Assembly: GCA_937974825.1 (NCBI GenBank)
Contig: CALJVD010000183.1
Coordinates: forward strand, 1-21,759
Reading direction: 5' to 3'
Length of the DNA stretch: 21,759 nt
Origin: an uncultured Oceanospirillaceae bacterium
GTDB lineage: Bacteria; Pseudomonadota; Gammaproteobacteria; Pseudomonadales; Oceanobacteraceae
Below the pieces are notes generated by a model. The model did no database searches. It worked only from the letters and a program-made list of their open reading frames with translations, and was not told where the DNA came from. The first letter of the stretch is position 1. Each line of letters begins with the position of its first letter. Shown here piece after piece: positions 15,277 to 21,759 of the stretch. The position numbers and the translations under genes are program-made.

Positions 15277-16249
15277 ATTCTGGCAACTCTATATCTGCAA
15301 AGAGCTCTTCGACTTGCTGTGGAGAAGTACAAGCAATGGCTTGATCGATACGCTCCTCGGTTAAGTGCGGCGCAAACTCTTTAATAAAGTTATACATATA
15401 GCCGCGTAAGAAAGTGCCCTTACGGAAACCAATTTTGGTAACACTAGAATCAAACAGATGACTGGCATCAATAGCAACTAAGTCACCATCGGTTTGTGGA
15501 TCTACCGCCATACTGGCAACAATACCCACCCCAACACCTAAGCGAACATAGGTTTTAATAACGTCCGCATCCGCCGCTGTAAAAGCCACTTTAGGCTCTA
15601 ACTCATGCTCTTTAAAAGCCTCATCTAAACGTGAACGCCCAGTAAAACCAAATACATAGGTTACTAGTGGGTGCTTAGCCAATTCTTTGATGGTTAATTT
15701 TTCTTTAAGCTGAGCCAATGGATGATCTTTTCTTACAAGAACACAGCGGTTCCAGCGATAGCACGGCATCATAATAAGGTCGGTAAACTTTTCCATGGCT
15801 TCAGTAGCAATGGCAAAATCGACAACACCTTCAGCGGCCATTTCAGCAATTTGCACCGGTGTCCCCTGCTGCATATGCAAAGACACTTCTGGGTACTTTT
15901 TCATAAAGCGCTGAATCACTTTTGGTAATGCATAACGAGCTTGAGTATGCGTAGTAGCAATAGATAACTCACCTGTGCTTTGATCACTGAACTCTTGCGC
16001 TACACGTTTAATGCTTTCTGTTTTACGCAGAATATCGGCAGAAATCTCAAGAATGGTTTTACCCGCTGGAGTTACTCGCGTTAAATGTTTACCACTACGG
16101 GCAAAAATCTCTACGCCCAGCTCATCTTCAAGTAAGCGTATTTGTTTACTGATACCAGGCTGCGAGGTATACAACGCTTGCGCGGTGGCTGATACGTTAA
16201 GGTTGTTTTTCTCAACTTCACAGATATACCTAAGTTGTTGTAGCTTCAT
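15272..16249 (-). CDS. cysB: LysR-family regulator CysB
   Basis: 325 aa, nearly the length of E. coli CysB (324). CysB activates cysteine-biosynthesis and sulfate-assimilation genes, with N-acetylserine/O-acetylserine as inducer and sulfide or thiosulfate as anti-inducer. The start MKLQQLRYICEV, the helix-turn-helix region ATAQALYTSQPGISKQIRLL, and blocks ATTHTQARYALPKVI, TYVFGFTGRSRLDEAF and TAADADVIKTYVRLGVGVGI identify it. The effector-site Thr residues in ATTHTQARY are kept. GGAGGG sits just upstream of the ATG. It is transcribed alone, with its own terminator, and is divergent from the DAHP synthase gene. Confidence 0.96.
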   Translation of the reverse strand: MKLQQLRYICEVEKNNLNVSATAQALYTSQPGISKQIRLLEDELGVEIFARSGKHLTRVTPAGKTILEISADILRKTESIKRVAQEFSDQSTGELSIATTHTQARYALPKVIQRFMKKYPEVSLHMQQGTPVQIAEMAAEGVVDFAIATEAMEKFTDLIMMPCYRWNRCVLVRKDHPLAQLKEKLTIKELAKHPLVTYVFGFTGRSRLDEAFKEHELEPKVAFTAADADVIKTYVRLGVGVGIVASMAVDPQTDGDLVAIDASHLFDSSVTKIGFRKGTFLRGYMYNFIKEFAPHLTEERIDQAIACTSPQQVEELFADIELPEY

Positions 16250-16272
16250 GCGCCCTCCAGGCTCTAATGCCC

Positions 16273-16296
16273 CTTAGTTTCAAGGGTTAAACTAAG
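16273..16296. promoter_or_regulatory. Inverted repeat in the cysB leader
   Basis: CTTAGTTT (16273-16280) and AAACTAAG (16289-16296) are perfect 8-bp arms around eight bases, 24 bases upstream of the cysB ATG. It could form an RNA hairpin in the leader or be an operator half. It abuts the dyad at 16297-16323. Confidence 0.5.
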
Positions 16297-16323
16297 CAGC
16301 ATAATAAATTCTTAATAATGCTG
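16297..16323. promoter_or_regulatory. Candidate CysB autoregulatory dyad over the cysB promoter
   Basis: A 27-bp imperfect dyad with outer arms CAGCAT and ATGCTG. Ten of the outer 12 positions are symmetrical. A TATTAT box for cysB (minus strand, 16301-16306) lies within it. CysB is known to repress its own gene in enterobacteria by binding near the promoter; its role here is inferred from the position. Confidence 0.4.
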
Positions 16324-16458
16324 TGATATATTAACGCCAAAGCCCCTTATATTCCATCTGCACAGATAATATAATTTAAAGTATTTTTAGTTATATAGAA
16401 AATAGTGGCATTTATCGGGTTTATTTAATGTTTTTAAGTGTGCAAGCATGCTCAGCAT

Positions 16459-16488
16459 TTGTCATAATTAAGAACAATTTTTTATAAG
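16459..16488 (+). promoter_or_regulatory. Candidate sigma70 promoter for the DAHP synthase gene
   Basis: TTGTCA (16459-16464) matches the -35 consensus at five of six positions. It is followed after 17-18 bases by TTATAA/TATAAG (16482-16488). The start would be near 16495, leaving a leader of under 20 bases. No TyrR-box pair (TGTAAA-N6-TTTACA) is evident. Confidence 0.5.
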
Positions 16489-16511
16489 ATCAGTGATTTA
16501 GGGAAATAATA

Positions 16512-17591
16512 ATGAATGACAACCGTGTTGACGATTTGAGCGTTGAATCCATCGTTCCACTAATAACGCCTAAAGAGCTTAAGCAAAAGCGCCCAATTTC
16601 CGAAGAAGCGATCGCCAGCGTTCAAGAAGGACGCCAAACCATTCGCAATATTTTAGACCATAAAGATCACCGTTTATTTTTGGTGATCGGCCCTTGCTCT
16701 ATTCATGACGTAGAAGCTGCTAAAGAATACGCAGTTCGTTTAAAAGAACTGTCTGAAAAAGTCAGTGACACTTTATACCTAGTGATGCGCGTCTACTTTG
16801 AAAAGCCACGCACAACTGTCGGTTGGAAAGGCCTAATTAACGACCCATACATGAACGACACCTTCAAAATTGAAGAAGGTTTAGAAATTGGTCGCAATTT
16901 ACTATTAGAACTTTCTGAAATGGGCTTACCGCTATCAACTGAAGCGTTAGACCCAATCTCTCCTCAGTACATTCAAGACCTTATTAGCTGGTCAGCTATT
17001 GGTGCACGTACCACTGAGTCGCAAACACACCGTGAAATGGCATCAGGCCTATCTTCTGCGGTTGGCTTTAAAAACGGTACCGATGGCGGTTTAACGGTAG
17101 TAACCAACGCGCTTATGTCCGTTGCTAACCCACACCGTTTCTTAGGTATTAACGCTGATGGCCAAGTATCCATCGTGTCTACTCGTGGTAACCAGTACGG
17201 TCACTTAGTATTACGCGGCGGCGGCGGCAAGCCTAACTATGACTCTGTCAGTGTCTCTCTTGCAGAACAAGCACTAGAAAAGTCTAACTTGCCGAAAAAC
17301 ATCATGATTGACTGCAGCCATGAAAACTCAAACAAAGACCCATCACTGCAACCACTAGTGATGGATAACGTATCGAGCCAGATTCTTGAAGGCAACCAAT
17401 CCATTGTTGGTTTAATGATCGAATCGAACTTAAAGCATGGTCGCCAAAATATTCCTGCCAACTTAGACGACCTAGAATACGGTCTATCGGTAACCGATGG
17501 CTGTATCGGCTGGGAAGAAACTGAAGAAGCCATTCTAAAAATGCACGAAAAACTAAAAGACATATTACCGACTCGTAACAAATCGGAATAA
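16512..17591 (+). CDS. aroF: 3-deoxy-7-phosphoheptulonate synthase, AroF-type
   Basis: 359 aa, class I DAHP synthase, the first step of the shikimate pathway (phosphoenolpyruvate plus erythrose 4-phosphate). Motifs are GPCSIHD with metal-binding Cys62, RVYFEKPRTTVGWKGLINDP (R93, K98, R100, K106), SAIGARTTESQTHREMASGL, VGFKNGTDGG and DCSHENSNKD. Details such as STEALDPISPQY, CSHxNSNKD and GLMIESN follow the Tyr-sensitive AroF type rather than AroG. Feedback sensitivity in this organism is not proven by that. AGGGA precedes the ATG. The gene lies 27 bases before nhaP2 on the same strand. Confidence 0.92.
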   Translation: MNDNRVDDLSVESIVPLITPKELKQKRPISEEAIASVQEGRQTIRNILDHKDHRLFLVIGPCSIHDVEAAKEYAVRLKELSEKVSDTLYLVMRVYFEKPRTTVGWKGLINDPYMNDTFKIEEGLEIGRNLLLELSEMGLPLSTEALDPISPQYIQDLISWSAIGARTTESQTHREMASGLSSAVGFKNGTDGGLTVVTNALMSVANPHRFLGINADGQVSIVSTRGNQYGHLVLRGGGGKPNYDSVSVSLAEQALEKSNLPKNIMIDCSHENSNKDPSLQPLVMDNVSSQILEGNQSIVGLMIESNLKHGRQNIPANLDDLEYGLSVTDGCIGWEETEEAILKMHEKLKDILPTRNKSE

Positions 17592-17607
17592 TTAACCCTA
17601 ATCGCAT

Positions 17608-17612
17608 AGGAG
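17608..17612 (+). promoter_or_regulatory. Ribosome-binding site deciding the TTG start of nhaP2
   Basis: AGGAG lies six bases before TTG 17619. The protein from that TTG begins (M)DAITINHLLLIG, aligning with the E. coli homologue's MDATTI start, so a TTG start is well supported. Confidence 0.75.
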
Positions 17613-17618
17613 ATAACT

Positions 17619-19370
17619 TTGGACGCTATAACCATTAACCATTTGTTGTTAATCGGTGCTGTTTTAGTAGCCGCTAGCATTATGCTTAGCTCATTTGCGA
17701 ACCGTATCGGCGTCCCTATTCTGGTTATATTCTTAGCGGTAGGTATGTTTGCTGGGGTCGATGGCCCCGGCGGCATTGTCTTTGAAGATTACACTCTAAT
17801 GTACATGGTAAGTAACCTAGCACTTGCCATTATTCTACTCGATGGCGGTATGCGAACGCGTGTCGCCACCTTCCGTGTGGCCCTATGGCCCGCCCTTAGT
17901 CTGGCTACTCTAGGCGTTGTCTTAACTGCCGGCTTAACGGGTTTAATGGCTCACTGGCTGTTTAACCTCAGCATACTACAAGGACTACTAATCGGTGCCA
18001 TAGTTGGCTCTACCGACGCTGCCGTTGTATTTAACCTGTTAAAAGGTAAAGGCCTAAACGAACGCGTGGGCTCGACCCTAGAAATAGAATCGGGCAGTAA
18101 CGACCCCATGGCAATGTTCTTAACTGTCACTTTGATAGCCATGTTGGTAGAAGGTAAAACCTCGTTTGAATTCGGCATCTTAGCCAGTTTAATTCAGCAG
18201 TTTGGTTTAGGAATAATCTTAGGGGTAAGTGGTGGCTGGTTATTGCTCGAACTGATTAATCGCTTATCCATTGCGGAAGGCCTATATCCACTATTGGCAG
18301 TGTCTGGCGGCATTATTTTGTTTGCACTCTCTACCGAGGTGGGTGGCTCAGGTATTTTAGCGGTTTATGTATGCGGTCTACTCTTAGGTAACCGCCCAAT
18401 CCGCAATCGCCATGGCATTTTACATATGTTTGATGGCTTAGCTTGGTTAGCCCAGATTGGCATGTTCGTTATTCTTGGTTTGCTAGTAAACCCCAGCGAG
18501 CTTCTGCCTATTGCTGTACCAGCATTATTGCTATCACTATGGATGATCTTATTTGCACGTCCTATTTCAGTATTTATAGGTCTATTGCCTTTCCGCAACT
18601 TCACTTTCAAAGAGCGCAGCTTTATTTCTTGGGTTGGCTTACGCGGTGCTGTGCCAGTTATTTTAGCGGTGTACCCGTTAATGGCAGGCTTAGATCATGC
18701 TCAACTGTTTTTTAACGTCGCGTTCTTTATTGTGCTTGTGTCTCTTATTTTACAAGGCAGCACCTTGGCTTTTGCTGCTCGCAAAGCACAGGTCGTGGTT
18801 CCTGAAATGCCGTCTCCTATTACCCGCTTAGGCTTAGAGATCCAACTTGCAAGTCAGTGGGAATTATTCATCTATCGTTTGAAAGAAACACGTTGGTGTA
18901 TTGGGGCTGAGCTTCGCGAGCTGCACATGCCTGAAAACACTCGTATTGTGGCACTCTTTAGAAACAACCAGTTACTGCACCCTTCAGGCAGTACGGTGTT
19001 AGAAACCAACGATATTCTTTGTATTGTCGGTCATGACTACGACCTACCCGTATTAGGTCATATGTTCAGTGAAACACCGAAGCGCGGCTTAGACCTTAGC
19101 TTCTTTGGTGACTTTATGCTGGACGGTCAAGCAAGGCTGGCAGACCTAGCACACTTCTACCCTATCGATCCTAGTAAAACGACCGCTGAAACCATCGAAG
19201 AGCTACTAAAGTATAAGCTCGGAAACAACTTAGTCGTTGGTGATACTTATACTTGGGGTGGTATGATTTGGACCATTGCAGAAGTTGAAAACGGCAACAT
19301 TTTACGCGTTGGTGTTAAGCAGCTTTCTGATAATACTGATGTCACTGCTCAGGAAAGTGCTGTCGTCTAA
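17619..19370 (+). CDS. nhaP2: K+/H+ antiporter NhaP2 (CvrA)
   Basis: 583 aa, close to the length of E. coli CvrA/NhaP2 (578), a CPA1-family inner-membrane antiporter that exports K+ in exchange for protons. About 12 membrane spans fill residues 1-390, including LALAIILLDGGMRT, LIGAIVGSTDAAVVF, LEIESGSNDPMA (with the Asp used in cation binding), GNRPIRNRHGIL and SWVGLRGAVPVILA. A cytoplasmic TrkA-C-like domain (about 405-485) and a C-terminal CorC/HlyC-type transporter-associated domain follow. The start is TTG with a good AGGAG site. It lies 27 bases after aroF with no terminator between them, so co-transcription is possible although the functions are unrelated. Confidence 0.95.
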   Translation: MDAITINHLLLIGAVLVAASIMLSSFANRIGVPILVIFLAVGMFAGVDGPGGIVFEDYTLMYMVSNLALAIILLDGGMRTRVATFRVALWPALSLATLGVVLTAGLTGLMAHWLFNLSILQGLLIGAIVGSTDAAVVFNLLKGKGLNERVGSTLEIESGSNDPMAMFLTVTLIAMLVEGKTSFEFGILASLIQQFGLGIILGVSGGWLLLELINRLSIAEGLYPLLAVSGGIILFALSTEVGGSGILAVYVCGLLLGNRPIRNRHGILHMFDGLAWLAQIGMFVILGLLVNPSELLPIAVPALLLSLWMILFARPISVFIGLLPFRNFTFKERSFISWVGLRGAVPVILAVYPLMAGLDHAQLFFNVAFFIVLVSLILQGSTLAFAARKAQVVVPEMPSPITRLGLEIQLASQWELFIYRLKETRWCIGAELRELHMPENTRIVALFRNNQLLHPSGSTVLETNDILCIVGHDYDLPVLGHMFSETPKRGLDLSFFGDFMLDGQARLADLAHFYPIDPSKTTAETIEELLKYKLGNNLVVGDTYTWGGMIWTIAEVENGNILRVGVKQLSDNTDVTAQESAVV

Positions 19371-19403
19371 TTCTAATCTCTAGTTCAAAGATTCAAAACT
19401 TAT

Positions 19404-20072
19404 ATGTCTTCTCTTAATTGGCAGCAAAGTTTTATTAAAACTTTGCCTGTTATGCTGGGTTATATTCCCTTAGGTATTGCCTTTGGTGTGCTGTCTGTGC
19501 AGATGGGCTTCCCTTGGTGGCTTGCGCCTGTTTCATCCATCGCTATTTATTCCGGTGCCAGTCAATTTTTAATACTCAGTTTGTTTGCATCGGGTGCTAG
19601 CCTGAGTGCAATTTTTATCGCGGTTTTTTTATTAAGTACTCGTCATATATTTTACGGACTATCACTCTTATCTCGCTATAAAGATGCCGGACGAAAAAAG
19701 CCCTATCTTATTTATGCGCTTACCGATGAAACCTATTCTCTGCTTACCAGCAGCCCTGACCGTGATACAGACTTTAAGATTACTATACTCAATCACAGTT
19801 GGTGGTTTTCAGGAAGCGTTATTGGTGTAGTCATTGGCAGCCTAATTAACTTTGATAGCAGCGGTATGGAGTTCGCTCTTACTGCTCTGTTTATCGTGCT
19901 TACCATTGAGCTATACAGCAATAACAAGGCACTAAAACCACTGGTTACCGGTTTAGTCTGCGCTCTTCTAGCACTACTTTTTTTACCCAGTCAGCACCTG
20001 TTATTAGCCGCCATTAGCGCCGCTAGTATTGTTATTTTATTTGAGTATGTAAGGGCAAAAAATGGACACTAG
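19404..20072 (+). CDS. azlC: AzlC-family branched-chain amino-acid exporter, large subunit
   Basis: 222 aa with about five to six membrane spans. The AzlC hallmarks are visible: MLGYIPLGIAFGVLSVQMG, YSGASQFLILSLFA and LSTRHIFYGLSL. AzlC pairs with AzlD; in other bacteria the pair (BrnFE/YgaZH) exports branched-chain amino acids. It lies 33 bases after nhaP2 with no clear ribosome site before the ATG, and its last 11 bases overlap azlD. The substrate here is inferred from family only. Confidence 0.88.
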   Translation: MSSLNWQQSFIKTLPVMLGYIPLGIAFGVLSVQMGFPWWLAPVSSIAIYSGASQFLILSLFASGASLSAIFIAVFLLSTRHIFYGLSLLSRYKDAGRKKPYLIYALTDETYSLLTSSPDRDTDFKITILNHSWWFSGSVIGVVIGSLINFDSSGMEFALTALFIVLTIELYSNNKALKPLVTGLVCALLALLFLPSQHLLLAAISAASIVILFEYVRAKNGH

Positions 20073-20406
20073 TTATTTATTACTGGGGATTGGAGTAGCA
20101 GGACTTTCATCTATTTTATCGCGCGCTCTGCCTTTTATTTTTCTATCACGCTTTGCTAACGCGCCATTACTGCACTTTTTAGGAAAGCAGTTACCCGGCG
20201 CAATTCTTATTATTTTGGTGGTCTATTCCTTACAGGATTTATCGGTTATAAACAGTAACTTTGAACTTGTTAACTCAGCCAACGGCTGGCCATTATTAGT
20301 GGCCTCGCTAACAGTGGTTTTATTGCATTTTTGGCGAAGAAACACACTGCTATCTATCTTATTAGGCACAGGCACTTATATGTTTCTTATCCAATACTGC
20401 CTATAA
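20062..20406 (+). CDS. azlD: AzlD-family branched-chain amino-acid exporter, small subunit
   Basis: 114 aa with three to four membrane spans. SRALPFIFLSRF and FLGKQLPGAILIILVVYSL are typical of AzlD/YgaH. The start overlaps azlC by 11 bases, with AAGGG seven bases upstream of the ATG, the normal AzlCD arrangement. The stop overlaps the stop of the convergent phospholipase D family gene by six bases, and no hairpin is visible there. Confidence 0.88.
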   Translation: MDTSYLLLGIGVAGLSSILSRALPFIFLSRFANAPLLHFLGKQLPGAILIILVVYSLQDLSVINSNFELVNSANGWPLLVASLTVVLLHFWRRNTLLSILLGTGTYMFLIQYCL

Positions 20407-21759
20407 CATTCGGTCTAACGGTAACCAAGATAAAAAGCGCACTAATGAACGCTTGAATATCGAAGTGTTAGGCTCTTTATGATAAATAATATCGGGCTCT
20501 CCTTTTTCAACCCAATACAGTTTTCCTTTTTCATCCAACTTAACTTCATAAGAGGCTTCAGTAATACGGTTAATGAAGACCTCATCTAATGCATCGGCCA
20601 ATGCCGGGCTTTCAATTAAAAAACCCATTTCTGTATTTAATCGTGCCGAACGTGGATCAAAGTTAAACGAACCTACAAATACTTGTTCATTATTAATTGC
20701 AAATGTTTTGGCGTGCAAACTGGAGCCCGAACTACCAAAAACCCCCGTACCTGAACCTCCTTCATCGGCAAGCTCTGGGCGGTTTTTCATTTCATACACT
20801 TCAATACCCGCTTCTAATAAATCTTTTCTGCGCTTCATATAGCCCGAATGTACCGCTGTTACATCGGTGGCTTCCAGTGCATTGGTTAACACACGAATTT
20901 GCGCATCGTTATTCGCTAGATCGACAAATGTTTCGGTACCGACTTTCGCAGGTACAAAATATGGGGACACCAAATCAAGTTTTTTTATTTTGATATTGAG
21001 CAACTCTTCGAGTCGATACAGCATTAGATCGCTGTCGTCATCTAAACCAATACCTTTTATTGGGTCATCACTGACCAAACGCACATCTACCCACTCAAAG
21101 GGTAAATCCTTAGAGTTGAACCCATTGGTAAAATAGACGTTTTGTAAGGCAGTAACATACAGCATCGCCTCAGGCTTGCTAAAGGTAGAGCTAATGTGTC
21201 GTAGCACATCATTTTTACTTTTCTTTGCTTTAAATACATTATCTACTGGCAATGAAGACTCGCTCATCCAATAACGATCAAAGTCTTGACTCACCTCGCC
21301 CGCCACAGGTCCTAGGCTAAGGACATCTAAGTCTGAAAATAAAATACCGTCGGTAGCAGCAAAGTATTCATCACCCACATTACGCCCTCCGACTATGGTC
21401 ATAATTTGGTCGGCCGTCAGTGACTTGTTATGCATGCGGCGATTAGCGCGTTTGAAGTTTGTAACAAAGTCGAAGGCTCTAAACCTTCTTGATTTAAATG
21501 GGTTAAATAAACGAACTTCAATATTAGGGTGTTCGTTCATCATGCCCAGCCAATCATCAATACCAAAACTACCTAAGTCATCTAGCAATAGTCTAACTCG
21601 AACACCACGCTCTGCCGCTAATAGCAGCTCGTACATAAGCATGCCGCCGGTATTATCTTTGCGCCAAATATAATATTGAACATCTAAGGTTTTTTCAGCG
21701 GCGCGTATTAATAGAACACGAGCAAGAAAAGCATCAAGCGCGGCATCTAAAGGATAAAC
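20401..21759 (-). CDS. Phospholipase D family protein, ClsC-like cardiolipin synthase (partial)
   Basis: 452 residues are visible; the frame is open to the window edge, so the N-terminus is missing. The ATG at 21642 is internal: codons upstream encode AAEKTLDVQYYIWRKDNTGG, the normal start of the first PLD domain. Two HKD motifs are present: RRMHNKSLTADQIMTIVGGRN with GDEYF after it, and LHAKTFAINNEQVFVGSFNF followed by DPRSARLNTEMGF. GGRNxGDEYF and DPRSARLNTE are typical of ClsC (YmdC), which in E. coli makes cardiolipin from phosphatidylethanolamine and phosphatidylglycerol together with YmdB. No YmdB-like neighbour is in view. A signal or lipoprotein N-terminus cannot be judged. Confidence 0.88.
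   Translation of the reverse strand, partial: VYPLDAALDAFLARVLLIRAAEKTLDVQYYIWRKDNTGGMLMYELLLAAERGVRVRLLLDDLGSFGIDDWLGMMNEHPNIEVRLFNPFKSRRFRAFDFVTNFKRANRRMHNKSLTADQIMTIVGGRNVGDEYFAATDGILFSDLDVLSLGPVAGEVSQDFDRYWMSESSLPVDNVFKAKKSKNDVLRHISSTFSKPEAMLYVTALQNVYFTNGFNSKDLPFEWVDVRLVSDDPIKGIGLDDDSDLMLYRLEELLNIKIKKLDLVSPYFVPAKVGTETFVDLANNDAQIRVLTNALEATDVTAVHSGYMKRRKDLLEAGIEVYEMKNRPELADEGGSGTGVFGSSGSSLHAKTFAINNEQVFVGSFNFDPRSARLNTEMGFLIESPALADALDEVFINRITEASYEVKLDEKGKLYWVEKGEPDIIYHKEPNTSIFKRSLVRFLSWLPLDRML

Noticed and set aside
16250..16511. TyrR box upstream of the DAHP synthase gene
   Set aside because: No TGTAAA-N6-TTTACA-like pair was found, so aromatic repression by TyrR is not supported by sequence here.
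17237..17776. 179-codon minus-strand open frame across the aroF end and nhaP2 start
   Set aside because: It lies antisense to two clearly conserved genes, has no recognisable domain or ribosome site, and is explained by codon bias of the sense genes.
21640..21642. ATG at 21642 as the start of the PLD-family gene
   Set aside because: The frame stays open to the window edge and the upstream codons encode the conserved start of the first PLD domain, so the gene is partial at the window edge.

Overview
The window reads as chromosomal DNA of a marine-type gammaproteobacterium, most like the Oceanospirillales/Pseudomonadales group. This is inferred from moderate-to-low GC, close E. coli/Pseudomonas-type homologues (CysB, UspE, TrhP, NhaP2, AroF-type DAHP synthase, ClsC-like PLD) and Pseudomonas-style arrangements (leuCD divergent from a LysR gene; an RssB/RssC-type phosphatase-STAS pair). 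I see no rRNA, tRNA, insertion sequence, phage gene or CRISPR array. Almost everything is packed, co-directional housekeeping DNA, and no stretch over 300 bases lacks a gene.

Layout. (1) 1-55 is a heptanucleotide tandem repeat cut by the left edge and abutting the leuD stop codon. (2) 58-2124, minus strand: leuC-leuD, the isopropylmalate isomerase of leucine synthesis, divergent from a LysR regulator (2263-3135) across a 138-bp control region with a dyad. (3) 3216-7163: uspE, a small flavodoxin-like protein, a very basic small protein, a convergent 120-aa unknown, an outer-membrane lipoprotein of the metallo-beta-lactamase fold, and an unknown 170-aa protein overlapping it. This is the least familiar part of the window. 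(4) 7238-9218: trhP and rluA, two RNA-modification genes that overlap. (5) 9223-15064, minus strand: a tight eight-gene run, rssB-like, rssC-like, gpsA, a DUF4389-type membrane protein, sixA, two alpha/beta hydrolases and a DUF1461-type membrane protein. (6) 15272-16249, minus strand: cysB, with a very clear intrinsic terminator behind it and two abutting dyads in its leader. (7) 16512-20406, plus strand: AroF-type DAHP synthase, the K+/H+ antiporter nhaP2, and azlC-azlD (branched-chain amino-acid exporter family). (8) 20401-21759, minus strand: a ClsC-like phospholipase D family protein whose N-terminus lies beyond the right edge.

How the parts relate. Most neighbours are housekeeping genes with no evident shared pathway. 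The region with the most system-like logic is the rssB-like to DUF1461 run. It joins a PP2C-phosphatase/STAS partner-switch pair to glycerol-3-phosphate synthesis (GpsA) and a phosphohistidine phosphatase (SixA). Unusually, the receiver domain of its RssB-like protein lacks the phosphoacceptor aspartate. I did not find a clearly new defence, mobile or biosynthetic system. The best leads are the degenerate-receiver partner switch, the heptamer repeat beside leuD, the lipoprotein-hydrolase pair, and the dyads upstream of cysB.
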